Shown here: positions 1 through 11,340 of the stretch, piece by piece
Layout of the letters: each line of letters begins with the position of its first letter
How positions within the stretch are numbered: position 1 is the first letter of the stretch
From: Leucaena leucocephala
Lineage: Eukaryota; Streptophyta; Magnoliopsida; Fabales; Fabaceae
Length of the DNA: 64,000 bases
Assembly (NCBI GenBank): GCA_037074615.1
Contig: CM073527.1
Location: 29,184,348 to 29,248,347 of the forward strand
Direction of reading: 5' to 3'
Program-made: the position numbers and the translations under genes
Notes under the pieces: generated by a model
Database searches by the model: none
What the model was told of the DNA's origin: nothing
Seen by the model: only the letters and a program-made list of their open reading frames with translations

Positions 1-602
1 CTCAAATACCTCTTGTGCGATTACTGCGAGAGTTCCTTCTGCCTCTTTAATCTCCAAGTGGGCCTTCTCATAAAAGCCAGTGCCCCTCAACTGCATCTGA
101 AATAAAACCAGCATCTGCTCTGGCACCCCGTAAACCAGTCTCTGTTCTCAAAGTGAGTCAGCAACAAAATATTAGCAAAAGAAGAGAAAGTGAGGGCACT
201 TGCAACGCAGGTTACGTTACCTTTATTCTGGAACGCTGAATTGCTCCGAAACACATGGGACAAGGCTCACAAGGCGCATATATTTCTTAAGACCATGTTA
301 TGACAGCTTACGACTACTTCATCGTTAAGAACGATCACCGCGCCAAAAGGGTGGCCATCTCCACATTCAGCCCCTTTATACTCTTCTTCGATTGCTTTTG
401 TTAGGAATTTGTGGTCTCTGTCCTCTGCAGCTGGTTTAACAAGACACGGTGATAATGAAACTATGGAACGACTTGGCTTTGAGTAATCAACCACTCACGC
501 TTTGTTAGATGACCAAACAGAAGGGAAATTCAACTGAAACCAGATACAAAATAGCGATAACTCAGCAAGTATTTTACCATTTGCAGCAGAAGCATCCTCC
601 AT
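1..602 (-). pseudogene. GSDA: Guanosine deaminase (GSDA-like) pseudogene, 3' part beyond the window
   Basis: This is a cytidine/deoxycytidylate-deaminase-fold gene of the plant guanosine deaminase type (guanosine to xanthosine, purine catabolism). Exon 1 (602-578) encodes MEDASAAN. Exon 2 starts near 493 and encodes the conserved stretch with DRDHKFL, CGDG and PFGAVIV up to CHNMVL. About 30 codons are then missing: the reading jumps from NMVLRN to EIYAPCEPCPMCFGAI near 285. This removes the HAE segment, which holds a zinc ligand and the catalytic Glu, and it shifts the frame to a stop at 267-269. The zinc-binding PCEPCPMC is still visible at 240-275. A short intron of about 90 bp follows, then RLVYG, another frame change, and LRGTGFYEKAHLEIKEAEG running off the left edge. 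The retained introns argue against a processed copy. Two independent frame disruptions plus loss of the active site make this a dead gene. Confidence 0.82.
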
Positions 603-2773
603 GATAGAGTCAATCCGACGAGGCCCGGTTCAAGAACTCGCGGGATCGAAAATGACAAGCGAAGGAGAGAAATTGGAATATATGGAAAAGGCATTAAGCG
701 AGAGAGAGAGCCTGATGACAAAAGTACCTTTCCGCTTCCTCCTTTGGCCAAAATTCATGCCGGTTTCCTGTTTCCTTTTTTATTCTAGCGCGCTCTTACA
801 CTAAATATTGCGGTAATACGAAGGTAATAGAGAACTAGTTTTATTTGATATTGTTATTGTATAATTTTTTTTAAACTATAGATAAATTTAATTTTTTTAA
901 AAAAATTATATATAAAAAAAAGGTGATAACAACATTAATACTATAAACATATCTAATATAGTTGACATTTAATTAATTTTTTTAAATATATAATTAATTT
1001 AGTAGTGTTACAAAAAAGATCTTATGACTGATACTAAAATTCTTTTAAAAAGTTTGATATAGAGTGATTAGTCACTATTTTTATCCATAAATATTTTAGT
1101 TTACCTAAAAAAAAGATTTATTCTATAAATAATATTTTTTGGGGTAGGTTTACCATGTGATGAAGGGTGTGCGGCACGAAAAAAGAAGGTCGCTAACCAA
1201 TTTTGCAACCTATAGGCAATGCGATATCTCCCCGAACTGTTTTTGTTCTCTGTTTTGTTTTTGTTTTTTTGAGAATACAACTGTAGACTTCATAACAGTA
1301 ATACAAAATCAGAATTTCTTAAAAAATTTTAGTGATGAAATACAGAAAAATGAGTACTGAATTAATAAATAAGGTTCTAAATTGGTTTTAATCTTCTTAT
1401 GAAGCCTTCAATTGTCATATTTTTGTTTTTCCCCAAATATTTTCCATTTCTAATCTATTAACAACCTATTATTCTCCAACTAATTCTCCAGTTTATTTTA
1501 AGGATAAAACTTAAATTTATTTAATTATATTCATCAAAACAAATTATCCAATTAATTAGATAATCAAGGCCTAAACAAGAATAAGTGTAGGGTCCGTTCG
1601 TAGACATCTGATAAAATTGGAAGAATAAGTATTGGGACAAAACACAACGTCCTTTTGTAAGGGTAATCAATGTGCCCATAACTCAATACACTCACCCACA
1701 ACATGATATTATTTTATTTATTTAAATTTATCAAAAATAAGTCTATAATAAACAAACTCAAACAGGCTTAAATAATAAAATATATAGATAAACTAGATAC
1801 TGACCATCATGTAATCTATAACCTACCCAGATATTTTTTAATAATTTATTATATTATATTTATTTTTATTATATACTAATATTTTTTTTTAATTTATTTT
1901 ATAGAAATAAAAATAATTCTATTTATAACTATCATAAATAAATATAATATAAATATTATATAATTATAATCTAATTAAATAATTATAATTTTAAATAATT
2001 ATATTATGTGAACATTATAACTTATATAGTCATAGATTTATAATTATTATGATATTTTATTTTATAATTTTAAAATAAATAATAATATTATATGTACACT
2101 ATTATTATTTTATTTTTATTTTTATTAAAATTTTAAATGAATTTAAATAGAAAAATATTATTATCTTTAGTAAATGACTTATCCATACCTGTTAGAGCAC
2201 AAACAAGGTTTAAACAAAGCTAAATCATGGACATAGTTTAAACTGTGCCCAAAAAAGAATAAATAGGTAAAGTATAAAGTCAACCCACCTGCTCGTTGAT
2301 CAGCCCTACCGTTTTGGTTAAGTTTATTCAAGACCAACCGAATTGAGGCCTAAAACAGAACTCTAAAAGAGCAGTTTCAAACTCCCTAGAGTCACGCTAG
2401 ATCATCAACCATTAGCAATTCCCAATCATCCGTCCACTGTAAACCCTGTATTTGCAGTCTTTCCAAGATTCCCACGGATAAAAATGTATTTGCAAGTCTG
2501 CTACGTATGATTTGTGACATGAAAACCCTGAATAAATTACCATTCACTTGTCTCTATGCAAATGAAGCAACATGGTCGCTCGCTCCTAAGTACGAAAAAT
2601 AATAGCTGAAAATTGGTAGCAACTTTTGCATTAATCTCTCAAAAAAGTTAACTTCCGGTTATCAAAATATAAAATAGCAAGCAAAGAACGATAATACAAA
2701 AATATCCGAGATTATAACTATTGAGGAACAACGATTCTAAAGTGGACTTAACACTAAAATCAATGGAAGCACC
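603..2773. other. AT-rich intergenic spacer, no gene seen
   Basis: The spacer lies between the GSDA pseudogene and the 3' end of the eS24 gene. From about 840 to 2160 it is strongly AT-rich, with long A/T runs. Short open frames at 601-804 and 1157-1360 have no recognisable protein and look accidental. I see no RNA gene or clear transposon end. Confidence 0.6.
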
Positions 2774-4195
2774 TCATTTCTTCTTGGCAGCTTCAGATGC
2801 CTTAGTCTGCACAACAAATGACACAAAAATTAAAATATATCAAAGTTACAAAGACAATAAAAATTATAAGCTGCGATATTTACCTTCTTTACTCCACGAA
2901 TTTTCTTAGCACGATTCTTGCGCTCCTTCATCTGCTTCCTTGACTTCTCGACCTTCGTAGAGAGTCCATTCTGCAACAAAAGAAAAATATTCCAATTGCA
3001 TTTAAAAAGGGCACACGGAATAGAAAGGAATGGAAATAACAAAATAATTGGTAACAAAAAGATCTGTAAGCAAAATCAACAACTATTTATAAAGAATATC
3101 AAGTATTAACAATAAATTAGAACCATGTACAAGTCTAGCCAACACCATTGAAGAAACAAACAGGCATCACTAGAGAATACTACATTACACGGCTGTATAC
3201 CGCTGATACTGCAAAAGATATTCCTAGCAACTCGAGAATAGTGAAGAAATACAGACCAAGATAAGTTATCATTTTCTGAGCAATAATATAAAAATTCAAT
3301 TCAGTTGTTTGGAACCAAGGAATACTTCTAATGAATTCTAATTTTGTTCAAATTAGAAGAAACAACTCACTACAAAGTACCCCTCAGGCAGTGAAAGAAA
3401 AATAGAAACAGTAAGTTATAAAGACAAAGGCAGTATAAAACAATAGATCAAGAAAATGATCAAAAGCATGTTGTCAGAGAAATCGTTTCCATTACACAAT
3501 GTCAACTTACCCTGATAAGCCTGTACTTGGGCTCATACTTCTTTGCATTTTCAACAGAATCGTAAATTAAACCAAATCCAGTTGATTTCCCGCCTCCAAA
3601 GTGAGTTCTAAACTTGAAGACGAAAATCGCATTAGGGTCTTTGACATCGTACATCCTTGCTAGCTTCTCCTTAAGCTCCGCCTTTGTGCCATACACAAAA
3701 ATTAATTATGAGTGGTCATGAAATACCAGTATTGTAACTGCTTAAAAAGCATATTTCTAATTGCCTAAGCTACAAAGGAGTTATGCAGAATCTACCCAAA
3801 TCAATTCATCACAAAGATGCTAAAAAATTAAAGTACCTTGGATACGTTTGGCCTCCCAGGATGAAGTACATCAATGACCTGCACAGAAAAATAACATGGA
3901 AAAAAATATTAGGTAGCTATAATTTAATAAGAATAGTTAGGCAGACATGCTACCAGAAAATAACTCGTGGAAAGAAGCCAAGGAAATCACATGTAATCTT
4001 CAGATCGCAAGCTCTGCAGTAATTACTTATGGATGACAACCACAACTACAAATCAGCTATTGATTCCATATTATTGTTGACAAAATTCAAATCAAAATCT
4101 GCCACGGAAGTTGAGAAACTCACAAATTGTTTTCTTGACAACAGACGGTTGGTCATGAACTTTCGGGTTCTCACAGTAACCGCCTTGTCCGCCAT
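2774..4195 (-). CDS. RPS24: 40S ribosomal protein eS24 (RPS24)
   Basis: This is a small-subunit ribosomal protein acting in the cytosolic 40S subunit and in 18S rRNA maturation. Five exons read 4195-4124, 3878-3837, 3681-3511, 2970-2884 and 2806-2774. All introns are GT-AG, and every exon is a whole number of codons. The product is 134 residues, close to the usual 130-136. The start is MADKAVTVRTRKFMTNRL. The family core KAELKEKLARMY, FRTHFGGGKSTGFGLIYD and the basic tail KSRKQMKERKNRAKK are all present, and the protein ends in TKASEAAKKK. Nothing is missing, so the gene looks intact. It lies head-to-head with the FLAP1-like gene (start codons about 0.85 kb apart), and its own promoter carries the classic ribosomal-protein elements listed separately. 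Confidence 0.96.
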
Positions 4196-4274
4196 TTGTT
4201 CAGCGAGCTGTGAATCGCAGGAGAGAACAGTCGCTGGGGAGGACGGTCGCTTGCAATACGCCCGTGGATGAATG

Positions 4275-4437
4275 AAACCCTAATTGCTTTGTATGATAGT
4301 CATATAATAGTCTCAGGGTTTCTGAGACTCTGGATGTTTAGAACTTGGGCTGTGACTCGGAATAACGTTACACTACAGCAAAGGCCCAATGAACGAAAAC
4401 AACTTGCTGTCTCCACCAGTCCCCAGAAAAGGCCCAA
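4275..4437 (-). promoter_or_regulatory. Telo-box plus site II elements of the eS24 promoter
   Basis: Upstream of the eS24 start codon (4195) there is a telo-box AAACCCTAA at 4275-4283. Three site II type motifs follow: TGGGCT near 4347 and two GGCCCA (TGGGCC on the other strand) near 4383 and 4432. Telo-box combined with site II (TCP-bound) elements is the established promoter signature of plant ribosomal protein and growth-related genes. The exact transcription start cannot be read from sequence. Confidence 0.7.
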
Positions 4438-5048
4438 TAAAAGTCTTTCCTATTTATTAAGATATTTTTTTGTATTTTTTTCTTAAATTGAGAATAATTT
4501 TAATTAATATTCATTATTAATATATATAATGGCACAGAAAGTGCAAAGGTTATAATAAATAGCATAGCTTATTTAGTCTTTACAAACGATTCATCATATC
4601 ATGTGTCATACAAATATGATTCATGTACAATGTCATGTTTCACGAGTTTTACACAACATTTAAATTTAAATAATTCTTTTAGTAATTTTTATGGAGATCT
4701 GTATAATTTCTTTCATTTTCAATATTATTGGATAATAGATCATTTGAATGCCCATTTTAGGCCTTTCGAGAGATATTCATACGCACGTGCAAGGGGATGG
4801 GGCACGTGCATTTTGGGATGATCCTGATATGAAATGAGGTCCACATTCTTGGCAAGCTACAGGGACATACATGGACCGCACTGGCCTATTTCGAAGATTA
4901 CCAGATCTTCACAAAATCCAAAGCGCAGTGTTATTTGCTCGTTTCTTCTAATTGGTAATTGACAAATGCTAATGATGCTAATCGGATTATGGTCATTCTA
5001 AAGATCATTCTCTTAACTTCGAACTTTTCCACCACTCCCACCTCCTCC

Positions 5049-8000
5049 ATGGCCGCAATCTCCTTACCTGAAGTCAATCCCTTGAAATGGAACCGAACCT
5101 TTCCCCTACAGTTATTCCCTCATCGCATCCCCGACACAAATCGCTCGCTCGTTCAACCACCTAATTTTTGCTCAATTCTGCGTTTGAAAGCTTTGCCTTC
5201 GCATAATTGTATCAAATGCTTGTTCTCGCAAAAGCCATCCGTACAATTGAGTTCTGAGCCCCTCGATGGAGAATCCTCTAAAACTCCCTTCGAGGTTATC
5301 GCCAATACAATATTGAATGCGATGAATGCCTTGAGGAAACCGGCGATAGCTGCGGTTTTGCTAGGGCTTTTATTGATGTATGATCCCAACCCGGCAATAG
5401 CCGCATCTGGAGGTCGAATGGGTGGAAGGTCCTTCTCTTCGCATTCTTCGTCTTCATTGTCTTCGAGGAGCTATTCGGTACCTAGGTCATCTAGCCCTGG
5501 CTTTTCGTATTCGGTGCCGTATTATGCACCTTCTCCTTTTGGGTTTGGTGGGGGCGGTGGCGGGTTCTATGTTGGTCCGGCGGTAGGTGTTGGAGTAGGT
5601 GCTGGGTCCAGTTTCTTCCTCATCTTGATGGGTTTCGCGGCGTTTATTTTGGTTTCTGGGTTTCTTTCAGATCGGTCTGAGGGTAGTGTGCTTACTGCCA
5701 CCGAGAAAACTAGCGTGCTCAAGCTTCAGGTGCGATGATTTTTTTTGTACTCAAAAGGGTTTTAACCTACCCGAAACAATTTTAGCGCTTAAAATTTAGT
5801 TTCGTTGCTCATTGTGCTGCCATAGAATATTCTGCTCTGTTTCTGGTCAAATGCCCCTGGCTGGCGAATGTAGGTGGCTAGCCAGCTAGGCGGTGTTTAA
5901 GCTGACTTTTGAAAGTGAATTTCCAATATGTTTAGCAATTATCGTGTTGAACTCTTAAATGTTGATGTTACTATTTCAATGATAAAGTGGGTCTGAGTTT
6001 CAAGCATTGCTATATATATTTAAGGTTGGGTTGTTGGGGATGGGGCGCTCGCTTCAAAGGGATTTGAATAGGATTGCAGAAGTTGCAGATACGTCATCTC
6101 CTGAAGGTTTAAGCTATGTATTGACAGGTAAACCTTCCAAGTATGCGTATTACTATTTAGAAATGATATGAGGTTTTCAATTTATTTGTATCATATGGAA
6201 ATAGCAAACTATTTTAAGACAGAAGTTTATATAAAAAGTGGTGTTAGGCATGTTTGTTAAGTGATAATGATTTAGTTCATATTTACATGGTTATACATGC
6301 TTTCTATTTTGATTTACTTTTTTGTAGCTTGCGTTTTGTTGCAGAGACAACGCTAGCTTTGCTTCGACATCCTGATTACTGCATCTCAGCATATTCATCC
6401 GTAAGTGAATTTTATCACCTAAAACCATTATTGATCTTCTCAAATTAGTGGATACAGATGAATACCATGGACCTTTCAATGGCTCTTTTTGTTTGTTGAT
6501 TGTTGACACTCCATAGGACATCCCATAATGCTACTGCTGTCGCTGATTCCCAAAATCATGTAACAAGCTTCATTTTATGTTTATTGTTCACTTCTCTTTA
6601 TTAGTTAGTGTAAAAAAGCGGATGGTGAACTTTCAAGTTCAATATTAGCTGTTACTTTCTTTAAGATACCTATTTTTAAATTTTTAGTGGATCTGGTAGA
6701 GATCATTAAACATGTAAATGTTTATAAAGATGTTTCTCTCTCTTTTCATCAAAGAAGGAAGATGATGAAATTTGAGCATATGATATTATGATGAATTTCT
6801 TCTAGTACTATACCATAGCCCGAGTGCAAGTCTTTGCATATAGCTGCAACCCTGGAAAATAAAGGGAAAACAGTACAGCAATCCAGAACCCACAGTCCTA
6901 GCTATTCCGGAGGCTAGACTCTCCAGCACAATGCACGTATGTCTTGACCTGTCTCCCTCGACCCACACACCTTATATTCCACTTGATCCCTTTTCCTCTG
7001 TCTCCTCTAACAGCCCTGTCAGTACAGGGTTGTGTGTTGCTTCTTTTGATCTTTCTAATATCACTAGGCCATCAAGGCCCTCATCTTTTTCTTATTCTCC
7101 CCAGTATAAGTTATCAAATGTCTGGGAGTAGGCTTCTTGCCTCTTATTGCATAAGTATGAAGTAAAAACTCATTTCAATCTGCGTAATATGGCGTCTCTG
7201 GTGGTGGAACTAACCAGAACTCAATATCAAGAAAGTTGACAGTGTATAATGATATTGCTTAACACTATTGCAGGTCGACTTAAAGCGAAGTGTTGAGGAT
7301 GGAGAGAAACGCTTCAATCAACTTTCAATTGAAGAGCGTGGAAAATTTGATGAGGAGACACTTGTCAATGTGAACAGCATAAAAAGGCAAAGCACAAGAA
7401 GCCAAAGAGCAAACGGATTTAGCAATGAGTACATTGTGGTATGGTCTGATTTGATTTCTAAATAACTTTCTTGTTTTGGGTTGTGATTTGCTGTATTCCA
7501 GCATGCAGAATGGTTGTTCTGATGCAACTATTGGTAATATCTTGATTGGCATTTGAAATTGGTATTTAGAGATTAAGATATGGACATGGTTTGGTGTCTT
7601 GCGGTTTAGCTTAGGCTTAGTTGATTTTTTGACCTTTCTGATAGAAACTTTTTGAAGGAAGATGGATCTTTTAATTAGTTTCAAATGTGAAAATGATCGG
7701 GATGCTTCAAATTGTGTGAACAAGCGTTGCTACAAGGAGGAAGAAGGAGAAACAGGAAAAGGAGGAAAACATGAGATATTTTAATCTGAACATATTGAAA
7801 GTCCTTGCTTAGAGGCTTTGCTCGTAAATCTCTACTAGTCTTAAAGCGGTGGATTTTAGAACGATAGAGCATTGAGTTCACCTTCACAGAAACTCGCTGC
7901 ATGTGTAGCCTGCTGTTTTAAACTTCAGTTGCTTAAGTAAACTGAGATACCAAGAATGACACTAATTTGCTCTCGACTTCCTCCCCTGTCACTCATTGGA

Positions 8001-8371
8001 AAAGGGGAAAAGTAGGTGAGCGAGGTTCATATTCTTTTCTTCTGACATTACTTGTTCTCCAAAAATATCAGATTACAATCTTGGCAGCAGCTGAAGGAGT
8101 ACATAAACTTCCTACCATCAATGGGAGTGGAGACTTGAAGGAAGCCTTACAAAAGCTCGGATCCATTTCTTCGAGCAAATTATTAGTAAGGATCAATGAT
8201 ATTCTGGCAATCGTTTTGTTGATTTTATTAGTACTATATCCTTAACGCCATATCACTCCATGCTAATATTTATTGCAGGCAGTCGAGGTGTTATGGACTC
8301 CCCAGAATGAAAACGACACTCTCTCAGAACGAGAACTCCTTGAAGATTACCCACTCTTGCGCCCTTTGTGA
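5049..8371 (+). CDS. FLAP1: DUF1517 chloroplast membrane protein, FLAP1-like
   Basis: The family includes FLUCTUATING-LIGHT-ACCLIMATION PROTEIN 1, a thylakoid/envelope protein linked to control of non-photochemical quenching. Six exons read 5049-5729, 6025-6127, 6345-6400, 7274-7438, 8072-8185 and 8279-8371. All phases agree, giving 403 residues. Residues 1-60 resemble a chloroplast transit peptide. A hydrophobic segment (about 99-117) ends in NPAIAASGG. It is followed by a Ser-rich and then Gly-rich low-complexity stretch (GFGGGGGGF near 165-173) and a second membrane segment (about 177-206). The C-terminal soluble DUF1517 part holds GLLGMGRSLQRDL, ETTLALLRHPDYC and ITILAAAEGVHKLP, ending in YPLLRPL. 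I chose the ATG at 5049 because it opens MAAIS in a good context (TCCATGGCC). An in-frame ATG at 4989 would add 20 residues. Confidence 0.88.
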
Positions 8372-8943
8372 TGAGGTACTTTGCGTACTAGCATAAAGTG
8401 AGGAGAACTGTGGTTGTATTTTGTAGGCCATTTGTATAGTTGATGGCTTTCTATAGTAAACACAAAAATGATGACATCAATAATTTAATTGGTATGGCCC
8501 TCTTATGTAAGATTATAATTTGCAACACTCACGAGTTGGTAGCTCAAGTTCACCAGCTATTTGGTTGTGACGTGTTATTTCAATAACGAAGGTCATCATA
8601 AAAGGTTGAATTTTACCAAAACGCGTGGGATGGATTCTCTACAGAAATTTTTACCTCGAGTAAAATTCTCAAATCCCTGCAACTTGAAATATATTGTAGT
8701 TCCACCAATATATCAATATATATATATAACAAAATCTGTGATAGGTGTATTATTTACACAATAATAGTTTTTTAAAATCAGGTGCTTAAAAGTAATGCAG
8801 ATTATGCATTATGCACGATGAAGTCGCCAGGGGGACCAGCCTGATGAATAGTGCTGATCTTGCAAGCAGAAACAAAAGCTGGCATTCATGCATGCATCAC
8901 GATTTTTTGGGTGGGCCACGCACAGTGATTCTTTGGTTTCTCG
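8372..8943. other. 3' flank of the FLAP1-like gene
   Basis: This holds the 3'-UTR and downstream spacer. No second gene or RNA is recognisable. The 8561-8764 open frame is short and unlike any known protein. Confidence 0.4.
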
Positions 8944-9700
8944 TAGTGGTGTGCATGAGCAGGGTTGGGTAGGATTGTCCCCCTACCCGGTGTTCTGCCC
9001 AAAAAATATATGGGCTACATTTTATAGTCCGATGCCCGGCCCTGCCCGGTAAAAGCCCTAACAATTTTGGACAGGGCATGAGCGGGCTGGGCATAGGCGG
9101 TCTGAGTATGCCCAAGTCGTGATGTCATGTTCATGTTGTGAAAAAAAATTGTAATTATGAACTTCTAAAATAATATCATATTCATGTGTTTTTCAAAGTT
9201 AAATAATATCTATAATTCACTAAGAATAAGAGAACAAAGATAATAATTAAAATCTTGAGATCCATTGTATATAAAAAATAAGCTTTGAAATCTAAGTAAT
9301 TTATAATTATAATTTTGTATCAATCTCCCTAATATTGACAATGATAAAGTATCTAAAAAATAAAATAAATAATTATAATTTATAATATAATCATATGATA
9401 ATTAACAAAGTTAAAAAAAAGAAAAAATTAGTATAGTTATAAATATTAAAAGATACAACTTACCTACTTATATTTCTAAAATTACCTTATAGTCACCAAT
9501 AGCTATCATATTCTTCCTTTTAAGATAGAGAAAAAATAAAAAAAATAAAAGAAGGGGTGCTCATGGGCAGGGCAGCCCCTATGCCCGGTGCCCAGCCAAA
9601 AAAATATATAGGTTGTATTTTGCAGCCTAATACCTAACCCTGCCCAGTAGATATTGGGTTGGACAGGGTATTTTTTTTACAGGCTAGATAGGGTATAGCG
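8944..9700 (-). mobile_element. hAT-like non-autonomous element, inverted copy of the family at 19.4 and 52.9 kb
   Basis: The region begins TAGTGGTGTGCATGAGC, like the TAGGG-TGT-CAT ends of hAT elements. Two GC-rich blocks (about 8946-9085 and 9552-9675) are similar to each other in direct orientation, sharing GCATGAGCAGGG, CCCGGTG, AAAAAATATAT and GGACAGGG. The AT-rich part between them (9160-9290) is similar in reverse complement to 19,845-19,960, for example AAATAATATCTATAATT and ATTAAAATCTTGA. There is no coding capacity. The duplicated GC blocks suggest two overlapping or nested insertions. No clear 8-bp target duplication was found. Confidence 0.5.
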
Positions 9701-11340
9701 AATCATATATATTATGCAAAAACCCTAATTTCTCGGCTTTCTCTTTTTCCTTATCTGATCATCTTTCCAACGCAACCCGTTGCTTCATGATTGAGAGAAA
9801 AAGTAGAAGGGGTCAACGTGGAGCAGAGCCGTACGTTTAGAAACCATTGCATGGCTGAGCCGCTGAGGACCGATTAGAATTTATAAATAATTAAAATAAT
9901 TAATTTATAAATATAAATAAAATTAATTAAATAAGTTATTTTTAATAAATATATATTAATTTTTAAACATTGTTTTTTATCATATATATTATAAATATTC
10001 GTTTATAAAAACTCTCTTTTTATCTGTAACTAATACAGATATTTTAAAAAAAATTATAACTTTAAAAAATAGAGTAAATTAGAATTTTATATTTAAAATT
10101 AAAATAAATTATTTATTTAACTTTTATAATTAAAAATAAAGATAATATTAAATAATAAATGGAGCAAAACAAAAATAAAATCTATTGCGTTGGTCACGAG
10201 TATTAACCGATATAAGAATAACATAGAAAAAATAACTCAAACGCTTCACAGCTCAGTTATTAGTATAGTTATGTAAATTAATTTATTTGAGGCTGTCTTG
10301 TATCTAAATTTTTCGGACATCTTCGTACTTGGAGGGTCAAAGTCTCCATGGTTGAATCGTCACGCGCATTATTTGGGCCCCACCCAACGTAGTCTGGATA
10401 CGTAAATTTTGACCAAAATGTTCCTCTCAATTATTGCAACTGTACACGTTGGGTCATGTTCCTGCCACCAAGGCTCTTGATTCCTTCTCAATTTGGCAAA
10501 AGCTTTGGAAGGAGAAAAAAAATAAATGTTGATGGCGATAGGACATCGACAACTAACCAGTAAGTTATACATGTATCAGGTTCAGTTGAAATATAATTAT
10601 ATAATTATTTAAAATATATTTAGATTATTAAATAATGTTATTTTATTATAATTTTAGTTGTAGTTTTAAAGAGGTATATAAATTAATATTTGAGTATAAT
10701 TGACAATTCGTCTTATTGGATATTAATATTATTTAAGAGAGATAAAAATTTTATCTCCTTCTAGATTGTAAATAAATCTAATTTATTCTAAAAAAATTTA
10801 TAACAAGCTATGATGAATTCTTTAAAGACTATATAGGAATATGGATAATTGATTTTTATATGGTTTGAGTTAATGTAGTATTTTTTAAGCTAAAGAATAG
10901 ACAATACTTATAGATTTTAACTTGGCTTGAGATTTGAATTTTAACAAAATTATTATTAAATCTAACTTAAAGAATGTGATTAACAAGGTCCTTTATAATA
11001 ACAATTATAGTTATTGTAACTCCACATATTAAATCAATGATGAACTACATATGAAAATTGTAACTTAAATATATTTCACATTTCACACAGGCCCTCAATT
11101 CCTAATCTATTCCCCATTAGCCGCCAATCGTCTCTAGAGTCTACTTTCTACAAACATCTTTTTTGGTCAAAATTTCCACGAATATAAACACACTGTATTG
11201 ATGCGTTTGGAGGAGCGTATTGTAGCTTCGCATATTGAAATTCCTAAGGACTGAAGAAAATGGAAGCGATCTGAAAAATCATAAGCCTCTATGAATGTAT
11301 TATGAAATCTACAAAAGAATCATCCAAGTGCCTCATAAAT
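9701..11340. other. AT-rich spacer with a short dispersed repeat
   Basis: No gene is seen. The stretch 10,690-10,805 resembles 52,150-52,265 in direct orientation: both carry ATATTAATATT followed by TTAAGAGA and then AATTTATAA. This is probably a decayed miniature transposon pair. The short open frame at 10,369-10,572 has no recognisable product. Confidence 0.4.

Noticed and set aside
7318..7902. Minus-strand frames inside FLAP1 introns and exon 4
   Set aside because: They overlap a phase-consistent exon of the FLAP1-like gene and have no protein similarity.
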